From NCBI GenBank assembly GCA_003153155.1, contig PLWV01000013.1:153852-217851 (forward strand): DNA of 64,000 nucleotides, read 5' to 3'. The stretch is from Gallionella sp. GTDB lineage: Bacteria > Pseudomonadota > Gammaproteobacteria > Burkholderiales > Gallionellaceae. The position numbers and the translations under genes are program-made. The notes beneath the pieces were generated by a model. It made no database searches. It was not told the origin of the DNA and saw only the letters and a program-made list of their open reading frames with translations. Shown in pieces: positions 30,516-40,131 of the stretch. Each line of letters opens with the position of its first letter. The first letter of the stretch is position 1.

Positions 30516-31650
30516 GCTTACTGTCCCCGCACAAAGGGGGATGGGTGTCCGGCAGCTTCGCTGCCACCCTTCCGCAGCAAGCCTGAAGGGTTTGCTGCAA
30601 AAGGGCTGGCGGCACCTCGCCATAAACTACGGCATGGCCGACTTGCTTGAGCAGCACGAAACGCATCTTGCCGCCCTCCACCTTCTTATCCAACCCCATC
30701 AATTCAAGATATTTCTCCACACCCAGGTCGGGCGCGGCCACCGGCAACCTGGCACGCTCGAACAAGCTGCGTATACGCGCCACATCCTGCGGGCTGATCC
30801 AGCCCAAGCGCTGCGACAAGTCCGCTGCCATGATGGTGCCTGCCGCGACACCTTCACCATGCAGCCACACACCATAACCAATGCCGGATTCGATGGCATG
30901 TCCAAAGGTGTGGCCCAAATTAAGTAAAGCGCGCTCACCGCTTTCACGTTCGTCCGCCGCGACAATCTCGGCCTTGTTTTTGCAGCTGCGCACAATGGCA
31001 TATTGCAGCGCGACTGTATCGCGCGCCAGCAGCTTGTCCATGTTGTGCTCCAGCCATTCGAGAAATGGCAAATCGCGAATCAGGCCATACTTGATGACTT
31101 CGGCTATCCCCGCTGCCAATTCATTGTCCGGCAAGGTGTCCAGCGTGTCTGTATCGGCCAGCACCAGTTGCGGTTGGTAGAACGCGCCTATCATGTTCTT
31201 GCCAAGCGGATGGTTGATGCCGGTCTTGCCACCCACCGAAGAATCCACTTGGGCCAGCAAGGTGGTCGGGATCTGGATGAACGGCACACCGCGCAGATAT
31301 GTCGCCGCGGCATAGCCGGTCATGTCGCCGATCACGCCGCCGCCCAGGGCGATGAGTGGCGTACTGCGCTCGCAGCGGTTGGTCAGCAGCGCGTCATAAA
31401 TCAAATTCAGCGTGTCGGCATTTTTATATTCTTCACCATCCGGCAGAATGACCGTCACGCTGCTGACACCGATGTTCTGCAAGGTATGCTGTAGCCTCTC
31501 CAGATACAGCGGGGCGACCGTGGTATTGGTAACGATGGCTACGCGCTTGCGCGTCACCGCGCCTTGCAACAACGCGGCTTGATCGAGCAGGCCGCTGCCG
31601 ATGTGTATCGGATAACTGCGTTCGCCCAATCCTACTGTCAGTGTTTGCAT
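30508..31650 (-). CDS. aroB: 3-Dehydroquinate synthase
   Basis: Second step of the shikimate pathway: converts DAHP to 3-dehydroquinate with NAD and Zn. Signatures are [47 protein letters not shown] and the zinc ligand region [12 protein letters not shown]. The ATG at 31650 has AGGAAG just upstream. At 380 aa it carries about 20 residues beyond the usual end ([23 protein letters not shown]), encoded by repeat-like DNA with a GGCAGC-ttc-GCTGCC hairpin. The tail overlaps the dgt start by 8 nt. Confidence 0.96.
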   Translation of the reverse strand: MQTLTVGLGERSYPIHIGSGLLDQAALLQGAVTRKRVAIVTNTTVAPLYLERLQHTLQNIGVSSVTVILPDGEEYKNADTLNLIYDALLTNRCERSTPLIALGGGVIGDMTGYAAATYLRGVPFIQIPTTLLAQVDSSVGGKTGINHPLGKNMIGAFYQPQLVLADTDTLDTLPDNELAAGIAEVIKYGLIRDLPFLEWLEHNMDKLLARDTVALQYAIVRSCKNKAEIVAADERESGERALLNLGHTFGHAIESGIGYGVWLHGEGVAAGTIMAADLSQRLGWISPQDVARIRSLFERARLPVAAPDLGVEKYLELMGLDKKVEGGKMRFVLLKQVGHAVVYGEVPPALLQQTLQACCGRVAAKLPDTHPPLCGDSKHD

Positions 31651-31679
31651 AATCTTCCTGCCAAGTTTTAATGGAGCCT

Positions 31680-32279
31680 CTAACGACAACTTTTTCTGAA
31701 TGCATCAATTTCATCCGCCAAGTGCAACATCAAGGCATGCGCGCTCTGTTTGCCGCTCTGGACGACGATGTCCGACACTTGTCGATAAAGCGGGTCACGC
31801 TGTTGAAACAGTTCGGTTAGCTTGGCGTGCGGATTGCCGGTCTGCAGCAGCGGACGATTGCGATCATGACGGGTGCGTTGCCACAAATCATGCACGCTCG
31901 CCTTCAGGTAGATGACGATCCCATTCTGTTGCAGCATTGCCCGGTTTTGCTCCTCCAGCACCGCGCCTCCGCCCGTTGCCAAAACCATGTTGTCGTGCCC
32001 GACCAGATCGCGAATGGCTGCGGTTTCACGCAGACGAAACCCGGCTTCGCCCTCGATATCAAATATGTGCGGAACCGTCACACCAGTGCGCTTGATGATT
32101 TCCTCATCGCTGTCCACAAAGACCTTGCCCAGATGTTTGGCCAGTGTCCGCCCCATAGTGGTTTTGCCGGAACCCATCATGCCCACCAGGATCAGGTTGC
32201 CCGACTGGAGTTTGCGACTAGTGGCCGGGCGGCTACTTTCCTGCAGGCTGTTATTTTGATCGTTTTGCATGTATCGCAT
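31680..32279 (-). CDS. aroK: Shikimate kinase
   Basis: Phosphorylates shikimate at O3. It is a P-loop kinase with [11 protein letters not shown], the DSDEEI shikimate-binding loop and GGGAVL. The 199-aa product carries about 25 extra N-terminal residues ([27 protein letters not shown]) before the core. Two nearby ATGs (32279, 32270) both lack a clear Shine-Dalgarno, so the start is uncertain. It lies 29 nt upstream of the aroB ATG. A terminator separates it from pilQ. Confidence 0.94.
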   Translation of the reverse strand: MRYMQNDQNNSLQESSRPATSRKLQSGNLILVGMMGSGKTTMGRTLAKHLGKVFVDSDEEIIKRTGVTVPHIFDIEGEAGFRLRETAAIRDLVGHDNMVLATGGGAVLEEQNRAMLQQNGIVIYLKASVHDLWQRTRHDRNRPLLQTGNPHAKLTELFQQRDPLYRQVSDIVVQSGKQSAHALMLHLADEIDAFRKSCR

Positions 32280-32290
32280 TGTAAACGATA

Positions 32291-32321
32291 AAAAACAAAA
32301 GCCCGGACTAGCCGGGTTTTT
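32291..32321. terminator. Intrinsic terminator between pilQ and aroK
   Basis: CCCGG-actag-CCGGG stem, with TTTTT on the plus side and a long T-rich run on the minus side. On the minus strand it would end or weaken read-through from pilMNOPQ into aroK. The remaining gap to pilQ (to 32556) holds a TTCACG-ctatt-CGTGAA hairpin and probably the aroK promoter. Confidence 0.75.
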
Positions 32322-32556
32322 CGTTGCGTTAATTCAATTCCTGCATACTAGAAAATAAACGGCAAAGATGGCAAATAGCAAACAGGATCGGAATCGGCTT
32401 TAGAAGCCCGCAACCTGAAATCCAACTGTCCTACTGCAGGGGAACCCTGTACCACCGTTTGGGCGCGTATCCCAAATATCACCCAATTCACGCTATTCGT
32501 GAAATTGTTGTGACACCAAAAAATTTATATCACTGTGGCAATCTTTGCAGCTTGAA

Positions 32557-34794
32557 CTAGCGCAAATTCAATGCTTCCTTTATGATTTTGGGCGTAATAA
32601 AAACCAGCAACTCGCTCTTGTTATCAAGCGCTGCGGTGCTTCTAAAAAGGTAGCCCAGCACCGGTATATCCCCAAGCAATGGCACTTTACTAACGCCGTT
32701 ACTTTGGGTCTGGATATACACGCCGCCGATTACCACCGTGCCGCCGTTTTCCACCAGCACCTGAGTGTTTACTTTGTTGGTATCGATGCTGGGAACGCCG
32801 GCAAAAAGTTGCCCGACCGAGTCTTTATTCACCTTTATATCCATGATGATATTGTCATCCGGGGTAATTTGCGGCTTGACTGATAAACTCAAAGTTGCGG
32901 CTTTAAAAGCCACATTCGTGGCCCCGCTGCTGCTAGCCTGTTGATAAGGTATTTCGGTACCCGTTTCAATCATGGCCTCGGTCTGATCCGATGTCACTAC
33001 GCGCGGACTGGAAATAACTTTGCCTTTGCTGTCAGTTTCAAGCGCGGTCAGTTCAACGGACAGCAATTTGCTCAACGAGCTGTTGAATAACAGCATGGAG
33101 AATGCGCCGGCGGTACCCGCAGATGGCAAATTAACATTAGGCGTGTTGGCGGGCATTACCGTACCGACCAATGGCCCTGCAGTTACGGTATTGGCGCCAA
33201 TATTGCCATTAATATTAGTGCCATTCACCTTGAAGGTATCGTTCGAGTTGTAGCCCAGTCTTACGCCCAGATTCTTGCCAAAATTATCCGTCGCCTCCAC
33301 CACACGTGCTTCGATCATCACCTGGCGTACCGGCACGTCGATTTGCTTGATCAATTTGCGCGCCTCTTCAAGATGCGCAGGTGTGTCTTGAACAAACACG
33401 GTGTTAGTGCGCTGGTCCACTACCGCGCTACCGCGCTTGGAAAGCATGCGCTGCTTGTCATTGGTTAACATCGCAGCCACCGCATCACCTTTTTGATAAC
33501 TTATCAGGAAGCTCTCCGTGCGCAACTCTTCCAATTCAGCGATTTCCTGATGCGCGGTCAAATCGATTTTTTCCTTGGCGGCTATCTCTTCGCGGGGTGC
33601 AACCTGGATCACGTTGCCATTCTTGCGCATATCCAAACCGCGACTCTGCAAGATGATGTCAAAAGCCTGATCCCACGGCACATCCTTCAAACGCAGAGTG
33701 AGATTACCGCTTACAGTATCGCTGATTACCATGTTTGTATCGGTGAAATCGGCAATCACATTCAATGCTTCACGAACATCGATCTTCTGGAAATTCAGTG
33801 TCAGCTTTTCGCCGGTATAACCGGCTTTATTGCTCTTACCCAGCTTGTCAGTATCCACAACAACCGGCTTCAGTTCGACGATGAATTTATTGTCGGTTTG
33901 GTAGGCGGCATATTCCCATGTGCCCTTGGGTTCAATCACCATCCGCACGTTATTGCCCTGCACAAAGGTATCCACGTCTTGCACCGGAGTTGCAAAATCG
34001 ACCACATCCAGTTTGCGCTGCAAATTGCGCGGCAGGTTAGTTTTAAGGAAATCGACTATCAGCGTGGTGCCTTGTTGCCGTATGTCAATTCCAATACCAG
34101 GATCGGAGAGGTCGACCTGGATGCGCCCTTCGCCATTTTTACCGCGACGAAAATCTATGTCGCGCAACTCGTGCTGTTGAGTACCTTGTCTTGCCTCGGC
34201 AAAGCGCGCAGTGCTGCCGGTGGCCGCCATCTCTGCGGGCTTGCCATGCAAGGTGATCAGCAGGTTATTGCCATCAATCTTGGTGTCATAGGCCAACATT
34301 TGATTAAGGTTAACCACCAGGCGGGTGCGGCTGCCAGCCTGAACAATATTGGCGCTGCGCAAATCCCCTTCGGTGAAATCCTGAACTGATTTACCCAACC
34401 CGTTTGCAGTATTAGGGAAATCGAACGCAATGCGCGGCGGGGTATTGATGGCAAACCCGGCCGGCAGATTTGCCAGTGGCTGCGCCAATTCGACCTTGAT
34501 GACTGTCGTCCCGTTACCGGTGCTGACACTCAGCGCGGTAATGCTGTTCTGCGCGTCAGCCTGTGCCTGCGCACCAAATACACCAAGTGCGATGAGCAGG
34601 CCCAGCAATCGAACCGCATCTTGAACCACCTTATGAAGGACACCTTTAGAAATTCTGTTTGGAAGAATGTGGCGCAAGAACTCGCGGGGCCTCGCAGAGG
34701 TTCTCGCACCCTGAGGGTGAACACACCGGCCTGCCCCTTGCGAGTGGATTTGCCCAGAGAACGAATTTATAGTAATGTCAGTAAGCTGTTTCAT
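32557..34794 (-). CDS. pilQ: Type IV pilus secretin PilQ
   Basis: Outer-membrane secretin through which the pilus passes. The 745-aa protein has N-terminal AMIN domains (VIKVELAQPLANLPAGFAIN...), an STN/secretin N0 region (KLTLNFQKIDVREALNVIADFT), N1, and a C-terminal secretin domain ending LGDIPVLGYLFRSTAALDNKSELLVFITPKII. The ATG at 34794 has AGGAG 7 nt upstream. The apparent signal peptide (RLLGLLIALGVFGAQAQA) begins only about 50 residues in; the preceding stretch includes a repeat-derived segment (HSQGAGRCVHPQGARTSARP), so either an internal start is used or the leader is unusually long. Confidence 0.95.
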   Translation of the reverse strand: MKQLTDITINSFSGQIHSQGAGRCVHPQGARTSARPREFLRHILPNRISKGVLHKVVQDAVRLLGLLIALGVFGAQAQADAQNSITALSVSTGNGTTVIKVELAQPLANLPAGFAINTPPRIAFDFPNTANGLGKSVQDFTEGDLRSANIVQAGSRTRLVVNLNQMLAYDTKIDGNNLLITLHGKPAEMAATGSTARFAEARQGTQQHELRDIDFRRGKNGEGRIQVDLSDPGIGIDIRQQGTTLIVDFLKTNLPRNLQRKLDVVDFATPVQDVDTFVQGNNVRMVIEPKGTWEYAAYQTDNKFIVELKPVVVDTDKLGKSNKAGYTGEKLTLNFQKIDVREALNVIADFTDTNMVISDTVSGNLTLRLKDVPWDQAFDIILQSRGLDMRKNGNVIQVAPREEIAAKEKIDLTAHQEIAELEELRTESFLISYQKGDAVAAMLTNDKQRMLSKRGSAVVDQRTNTVFVQDTPAHLEEARKLIKQIDVPVRQVMIEARVVEATDNFGKNLGVRLGYNSNDTFKVNGTNINGNIGANTVTAGPLVGTVMPANTPNVNLPSAGTAGAFSMLLFNSSLSKLLSVELTALETDSKGKVISSPRVVTSDQTEAMIETGTEIPYQQASSSGATNVAFKAATLSLSVKPQITPDDNIIMDIKVNKDSVGQLFAGVPSIDTNKVNTQVLVENGGTVVIGGVYIQTQSNGVSKVPLLGDIPVLGYLFRSTAALDNKSELLVFITPKIIKEALNLR
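34680..34748. repeat. Repeat-like segment in the pilQ 5' coding region
   Basis: Contains CTCGCACCCTGAGGGTGA and a CCCCTTGCGAG run with C/G palindromes, resembling family-3 intergenic repeats. It encodes about 20 residues before the PilQ signal peptide. Confidence 0.45.
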
Positions 34795-34808
34795 TATTTT
34801 GCTCCTAA

Positions 34809-35318
34809 TCATTCAATTAATTGCAGACTGCTCATGCGCTCAGTCCAGTCACCTGCGCTGTCTTGAACCATCTCTTTGATTTTCACTTCCGTATCGGTCA
34901 CTTCTTTTATCAAACCAAAGTTCATACCCATATGATTGCCGGCTTTAACCCGATACAGCTTGGAATCGATGGCGCGTATCACCGCATAACCCACTTTATC
35001 CCGGTATAGGTAACCGACCATTTTGAGGCTTTCGAGTGGAAATTCTTCCAATGCCTCTTTAGGGCGATCGAAGTCCGGCTGATTTATTCCCGTGCCGCCG
35101 CCGGGACGCAATTCCGGTTTGCGCGGCTTGAATGGATCGGGCAGATTTGTCTCATTGTTGTAAGCAAAATATTCATATGGCTTCACCTCTGGCGGAGGCT
35201 CTATTTTGCCGCGCATATCCGCACCGGAATTTTTGACGAAATCACGCAAATCCTGAAACTCTTCGCCGCCGCATCCTGTCAGCAACATCGAAGCAAGCGC
35301 AAAATGGATCAGCCTCAT
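34809..35318 (-). CDS. pilP: Type IV pilus lipoprotein PilP
   Basis: Inner-membrane lipoprotein that links the PilM-N-O platform to the PilQ secretin. It is 169 aa with lipobox LLTGC (Cys16), then a flexible linker (GKIEPPPEVKPYEYFAYNNETNLPDPF) and the small beta-sandwich domain (LKMVGYLYRDKVGYAVIRAIDSKLYRVKAGNHMGMNFG). Its ATG overlaps the pilO stop by 4 nt and it ends 14 nt before pilQ. Confidence 0.94.
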   Translation of the reverse strand: MRLIHFALASMLLTGCGGEEFQDLRDFVKNSGADMRGKIEPPPEVKPYEYFAYNNETNLPDPFKPRKPELRPGGGTGINQPDFDRPKEALEEFPLESLKMVGYLYRDKVGYAVIRAIDSKLYRVKAGNHMGMNFGLIKEVTDTEVKIKEMVQDSAGDWTERMSSLQLIE

Positions 35319-35962
35319 TTCTTCGCTCCCGCCGGTTTGGTCGTCTTTTTCTGTGAGGCCACTTCCGATTCGTCCAAGTAGCGGAAGGTCTTCGCTTCAG
35401 CATCCATTGACAACCCATTACCTACAGGGGTTATCGCTATATCATTAAGCGTGACTATACGCGGCAACATCGCGATGTCGCTGGAAAATTTGCCGATATC
35501 ATCATAATTTCCCGTCACCTTGATGGTGATCGGCTGTTCGGCAAACGCCCCGTTCATCTTTTCAGCACCCGGACGAAACAGTTCGAACTGCAGCCCACGC
35601 CCCAAACCGGCTTGGTTAATATCGGTCAACAACGCATCCATTTCCGATTTGCTTGGCAGTTGCTTCAGCAACGCGCCAAATGATTCCTGAGTTTCGGTAA
35701 GTTGTTTCTTGATCAAGTCCAGGTTGATCGCCTGCCTCTTTTTATTCAGGAAAGTTTCCTTCAGCTGGCCTTCCTCTTGCTTGACTCTGGTCAAGGTTTC
35801 CCATTGGTCCTGCCAAATAAGCAGCGCACCCGCCACAACTACAGCGACAAACAACACCACAAAAGCAATAATCTTTGCCGACCAAGGCCACGCACCGGGA
35901 GTTTTCGGGTTTAAGTTCTTCAGGTCGGCTAAATTCTTCTTCAGGTCATCTAAGTTCATCAT
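35315..35962 (-). CDS. pilO: Type IV pilus inner-membrane protein PilO
   Basis: A bitopic protein (215 aa) that dimerises with PilN. A short cytoplasmic part is followed by one transmembrane helix at about 29-50 (IIAFVVLFVAVVVAGALLIW), a coiled coil (about 55-105) and a ferredoxin-like domain. Its start is 6 nt after the pilN stop and its end overlaps pilP (ATGA). Confidence 0.93.
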   Translation of the reverse strand: MMNLDDLKKNLADLKNLNPKTPGAWPWSAKIIAFVVLFVAVVVAGALLIWQDQWETLTRVKQEEGQLKETFLNKKRQAINLDLIKKQLTETQESFGALLKQLPSKSEMDALLTDINQAGLGRGLQFELFRPGAEKMNGAFAEQPITIKVTGNYDDIGKFSSDIAMLPRIVTLNDIAITPVGNGLSMDAEAKTFRYLDESEVASQKKTTKPAGAKK

Positions 35963-35968
35963 GACACC

Positions 35969-36562
35969 TTAACTCTTTGCGCCGACAGATTTGTCGGGAG
36001 GCGGGGGGCTGACCGGATTCTGTGGCTTGGTCAAGTTGAAGTTCAATGTAAACTCGCTGACACGAGTAACACCCGCACCGGAAGCATGAATTTCTATCAA
36101 CGAAGGGGTATCGAGCCAAGGCGAATCCTCAACCGCCCGCATCAATGTGGAGACGCGCGCATTTGACTGGGCATAGCCAACCAAGGCGATTTTATTGCCC
36201 GTCTGCTTGAGCGTCTTGAGATACACCCCATCCGGCAGGATGCGCAACATTTGATCCAGCAGATGCACCACATCTGAACGCGTGCTTTGCAAGCCTTCCA
36301 CAACATTCTTGCGTGCCAGCAAGGCCTGTGTTTGCTCACGGAGCTTTTTAATTTCCTCAATTTGCTTGTCCAACACCGCCGTTTCTTGTTTCAGGTATGC
36401 ATTGCGTCTTTCCTGATAGGATATTTGGGTGCTGATGGCAACCTGCACGAATCCCACTAACAAGGCGGCCAACACCAAAGAAATCACGCTGAGCGCGATA
36501 AATTGAATTTGGCGAGCACGTCGCTTTTCAGCACGATGCGGTAATAGATTTATGCGTATCAC
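35969..36562 (-). CDS. pilN: Type IV pilus inner-membrane protein PilN
   Basis: A 197-aa partner of PilM and PilO. The N-terminal cytoplasmic motif IRINLLPHR is what docks on PilM. A transmembrane helix follows at about 20-42, then a coiled coil and a periplasmic domain. I chose the GTG at 36562 because it forms a GTGA overlap with the pilM stop and starts the protein exactly at V-IRINLLPHR; the upstream in-frame extension is not conserved in character. The C-terminus is Pro-rich (PVSPPPPDKS). Confidence 0.93.
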   Translation of the reverse strand: MIRINLLPHRAEKRRARQIQFIALSVISLVLAALLVGFVQVAISTQISYQERRNAYLKQETAVLDKQIEEIKKLREQTQALLARKNVVEGLQSTRSDVVHLLDQMLRILPDGVYLKTLKQTGNKIALVGYAQSNARVSTLMRAVEDSPWLDTPSLIEIHASGAGVTRVSEFTLNFNLTKPQNPVSPPPPDKSVGAKS

Positions 36563-37659
36563 GATGGGTCGAACCTCCGCATAGCCAAGCCACAAGCGAT
36601 AATCAACGATGGTGCATCGGCTTGCAATTGCCGCGGCTTGATTCGACTCGATAGCGTCATCAAAGCAAACGGGTTGGCCACCATGGTGCTCACCTGGGTT
36701 CGGGTTGCCACCGCATCATCCAATCCAGGCAATGCCGCACATCCGCCTGAAAGCACGATGTAATCCACCTCATGGTATTGTGTCGAAGTGAAGAAGAACT
36801 GCAAAGCACGGGCAATTTCTGTCACCACGTTCTCGCGGAAAGGCGACAAAACATCGCTCTCATAGTTATCCGGCAACCCGCCATTGCGCTTGGCTGACTC
36901 AGACTCTTCGGCAGACAAACCGAACACACTTTGAATCTGCTGCGTCAATTGCTCACCACCCACCTGCTGATCCCGCGAATAAACCGACTGTCCATTACGC
37001 AACACATTGACGTTCATCACGCTCGCGCCTATGTCTATCAGTGCCACACACTTGTCTAGCGCAGCTTCAGGGAGCTGAACACGAATCTGCTCGAAAGCCA
37101 CCTCGGCCGCATAGGGCTCAACATCCATAACTACGGTTTTTAGTCCGGCCAGTTGAGCCGCCGCGACACGATCCTCGACGTTCGCCTTACGAGAAGCCGC
37201 CAACAATACTTCTAACTCCTCGGTATTTTCAGGTGCGGGGCCGATCACCTGGAAGTCGAGATTAACCTCTTCCAACGCAAACGGAATGTACTGATTGGCT
37301 TCGGATTCGACTTGATATTCCAAATCTTCTTCGCGAAGACCCGCGGGCAAAAGTATCTTCTTGGTAATCACCGCTGCCGCAGGCAGTGCCAAGCTTACGT
37401 TCTTGATGCGTGTACCCATTCGCTTCCAAGCGCGTTGCAGACTTTCCGAGACGGCTTCAAGATTATTGATATTGCCGTCAGTGATGGCATCTTTAGGTAG
37501 CAACTCGATCACATAACGCTCAATAGTGTAATTCCCCTTTTTGGGAGACTCACTCAGTTCGACCATCTTGACTGATGACGCGCTGATATCCACGCCTATC
37601 AGAGGCGGTGTTTTAGCCCACAAAAAGTCCAGCGGGATGTCAAAATTTACTTTAAGCAT
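36559..37659 (-). CDS. pilM: Type IV pilus assembly ATPase-like PilM
   Basis: Actin/FtsA-like cytoplasmic protein (366 aa) that binds the PilN tail. Actin-family loops are visible: LIGVDISASSVKMVEL (phosphate 1), VALIDIGASVMNVNVL (phosphate 2) and VLSGGCAALPGLDDAV (adenosine). First gene of pilMNOPQ, all tightly overlapped, behind the promoter at 37697-37725. Confidence 0.95.
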   Translation of the reverse strand: MLKVNFDIPLDFLWAKTPPLIGVDISASSVKMVELSESPKKGNYTIERYVIELLPKDAITDGNINNLEAVSESLQRAWKRMGTRIKNVSLALPAAAVITKKILLPAGLREEDLEYQVESEANQYIPFALEEVNLDFQVIGPAPENTEELEVLLAASRKANVEDRVAAAQLAGLKTVVMDVEPYAAEVAFEQIRVQLPEAALDKCVALIDIGASVMNVNVLRNGQSVYSRDQQVGGEQLTQQIQSVFGLSAEESESAKRNGGLPDNYESDVLSPFRENVVTEIARALQFFFTSTQYHEVDYIVLSGGCAALPGLDDAVATRTQVSTMVANPFALMTLSSRIKPRQLQADAPSLIIACGLAMRRFDPS

Positions 37660-37696
37660 TGACTGGTTAGCGCTCTATTTGTACAAAGTGGTTTAA

Positions 37697-37725
37697 ATCC
37701 TAGCAATAACTATAACTCCTGTAAA
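37697..37725 (-). promoter_or_regulatory. Sigma-70 promoter of pilMNOPQ
   Basis: On the minus strand TTTACA (37725-37720), a 17-nt spacer and TAGGAT (37702-37697), about 40 nt upstream of the pilM start codon. Spacing is ideal. Confidence 0.65.
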
Positions 37726-37761
37726 GCTATTTTTGGGGGTTATTTATATCCGCAGAGCCGA

Positions 37762-37767
37762 TATAAT
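37762..37767 (+). promoter_or_regulatory. -10 box of the PBP1a gene
   Basis: A perfect TATAAT about 44 nt before the chosen start at 37811. The -35 is weak. Its position makes in-frame starts upstream of it (from 37733) unlikely. Confidence 0.5.
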
Positions 37768-37810
37768 TTCGCGCACAATACCATTGTTACTTATTTTTGG
37801 ACAACTGCAC

Positions 37811-40123
37811 ATGCCTTCCCGTCGCTGGCTTCTCCCTGTTCTTATCACGCTAACCCTGTTTTTGCTTCCGGCGATATTGCTGGGCTTGGCGGCCATGTTG
37901 GCTTATCCGACCCTGCCGTCGCTGGAGGCACTTACCGACTATCGCCCCAAAATCCCGCTGCGCATTTATAGCGCAGAAGGCACGCTACTCAGTGAATTCG
38001 GCGAGGAACGCCGCGCGCTGGTCAAAATTTCTGAAGTGCCAGAAGTGATGAAACAGGCCATTCTTGCCGCCGAAGACGATCGATTTTATGAACACGGGGG
38101 TGTGGATTACATGGGGGTCATCCGCGCGGCGTTTTCCAACTTTACTTCCGGCACCGCAAAGCAGGGGGCCAGCACGATCACCATGCAGGTGGCACGCAAT
38201 TTTTTTCTTACCAAAGAAAAAACCATGACTCGCAAGTTCAACGAGGTGCTGCTTACCTTCAAAATCGAACACAGCTTGAGCAAAGACGAAATTCTGCAGC
38301 TTTATATCAACCAGATTTATCTTGGCCAGCGTGCTTACGGCTTTGCCGCGGCTGCTCAAGTTTACTTTGGCAAGCCTCTTGGCCAAGTCACTATTGCGGA
38401 AGCAGCCATGCTCGCAGGGTTGCCTAAAGCCCCCTCCTCCTATAATCCGGTAGTCAATCCGAAGCGCGCCAAGCTGCGCCAGCTTTACGTTCTGCGCCGT
38501 ATGCATGAATTAAATTTCATTAGTGATGTTCAATTTCAACTTGCGCAACAACAACCCATCGTGACCATGCGCGGCAATCAAGAGTTCGGTGTCAAGTCAG
38601 ACTACCTCTCGGAAATGGTCAGGCAGGCTGTTTATGAAAAATATCAGGATGACACCTACACGCAAGGTTTCAAGGTTTACACCACTATTCGACAACAAGA
38701 TCAGCTCGCCGCTTATCAAGCCGTCCGCACAGGTGTACTGGATTATGACCGTCGCCAAGGCTACCGCGGCCCGGAAGGTTTTGTCGATTTACATGGGGAC
38801 AACAGTAACACCGAGCAATTGGACGAAGCCCTGCAGGATATTGATGACAGTGATGATTTAATCCCTGCTGTGGTTCTGGCAGCGTCATCCAAGCTGGTTC
38901 GAGCCTATTGCAAGGGTGGGGAAATTGCTGAAATCAGCGGGGATGCATTGCTTTTCGCCCAATCGGCTTTGAACAAGAAAGTCGCCTTGAACCAGCGTAT
39001 TAACGTCGGCTCAATCATTCGGTTACGAAAGGATGATAAGGGTATTTGGCAAATAAGCCAGCTCCCGCAAGTCGAGGCCGCCTTCGTTTCCGGTGATCCG
39101 CGCAATGGAGCTATTTACTCGCTGGTTGGTGGCTTCGATTTCGATCGCAACCAGTTCAACCATATCACCCAGGCATGGCGACAACCAGGGTCGAGCTTTA
39201 AGCCCTTTGTGTATTCCGCCGCGCTGGAAAAGGGCTTCACCCCCGCCACTGTGATCAATGATGCGCCCTTGATTTTTGATGCGGAGCAAACCGGCAACGA
39301 GCCTTGGGAGCCGAAGAACTACGATGGGAAATTTGAAGGGCCGATGCGTATGCGCCAAGCTTTGATCAAATCAAAGAATATGGTTTCGATCCGCATATTG
39401 CAGTCCATCACCCCGCAATATGCAAAGGACTACATCACCAAGTTCGGCTTCGATGCCACCAAGTACCCGGCCTATCTGACCATGGCTCTGGGAGCCGGAT
39501 CTGTGACACCGCTGCAAATGTTGACCGGCTATTCTGTATTTGCCAACGGCGGTTTTCTCGTTACCCCTTATTTTATACAGCGCATCGAAGATGCGCGTGG
39601 CACCGTGCTCAGCAAAACTACGCCGGAGGTGGCCGGGAATGGCGCAAAGCAGGTTATTGATGTGCGCAATGCCTTTACCATGGTCAGCATGATGCAGGAC
39701 GTGGTCAAACACGGCACTGCCATTCGCGCCATGCAACTCGGGCGTCATGACTTGGCCGGCAAAACCGGAACCACCAATGACACGATTGATGCATGGTTTT
39801 GCGGATTTCACCCGACCATAGTCGGTATCTCCTGGATGGGCTACGATCAACCGCGTAGCCTGGGCGACAAGGAAACTGGTGGGGGGGCAGCCTTGCCGAT
39901 ATGGATGAGCTACATGGAAAAGATACTCAAAGATGTGCCGGCGGCTGTTTACACTATGCCGGACAACATGGTTGCAATACACATCAATGAAGAAGGATAT
40001 CGCGATGATAATAGTTCGCGGGTCGAATATTTCTATCAAGAGAATGTGCCGTCCGAACATGCCCTGCCCACACCCAGTGAAGAAACAAAACCGACAGATA
40101 CTGTCAAAGATCAGCTGCTCTAA
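37811..40123 (+). CDS. mrcA: Class A penicillin-binding protein 1a (transglycosylase/transpeptidase)
   Basis: A bifunctional peptidoglycan synthase (770 aa) anchored by one transmembrane helix at about 8-30. The glycosyltransferase 51 domain has catalytic Glu88 in EDDRFYEHGGVDYMG. A PBP1A OB-type insertion follows, then the transpeptidase with S461-S-F-K464, S521-K-N and K651-T-G. The start at 37811 (MPSRRWLLPV) is chosen because the upstream frame overlaps the promoter. Divergent from pilM, the classic pilM-ponA arrangement. All catalytic motifs are intact. Confidence 0.96.
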   Translation: MPSRRWLLPVLITLTLFLLPAILLGLAAMLAYPTLPSLEALTDYRPKIPLRIYSAEGTLLSEFGEERRALVKISEVPEVMKQAILAAEDDRFYEHGGVDYMGVIRAAFSNFTSGTAKQGASTITMQVARNFFLTKEKTMTRKFNEVLLTFKIEHSLSKDEILQLYINQIYLGQRAYGFAAAAQVYFGKPLGQVTIAEAAMLAGLPKAPSSYNPVVNPKRAKLRQLYVLRRMHELNFISDVQFQLAQQQPIVTMRGNQEFGVKSDYLSEMVRQAVYEKYQDDTYTQGFKVYTTIRQQDQLAAYQAVRTGVLDYDRRQGYRGPEGFVDLHGDNSNTEQLDEALQDIDDSDDLIPAVVLAASSKLVRAYCKGGEIAEISGDALLFAQSALNKKVALNQRINVGSIIRLRKDDKGIWQISQLPQVEAAFVSGDPRNGAIYSLVGGFDFDRNQFNHITQAWRQPGSSFKPFVYSAALEKGFTPATVINDAPLIFDAEQTGNEPWEPKNYDGKFEGPMRMRQALIKSKNMVSIRILQSITPQYAKDYITKFGFDATKYPAYLTMALGAGSVTPLQMLTGYSVFANGGFLVTPYFIQRIEDARGTVLSKTTPEVAGNGAKQVIDVRNAFTMVSMMQDVVKHGTAIRAMQLGRHDLAGKTGTTNDTIDAWFCGFHPTIVGISWMGYDQPRSLGDKETGGGAALPIWMSYMEKILKDVPAAVYTMPDNMVAIHINEEGYRDDNSSRVEYFYQENVPSEHALPTPSEETKPTDTVKDQLL

Positions 40124-40131
40124 CCCCTCAC

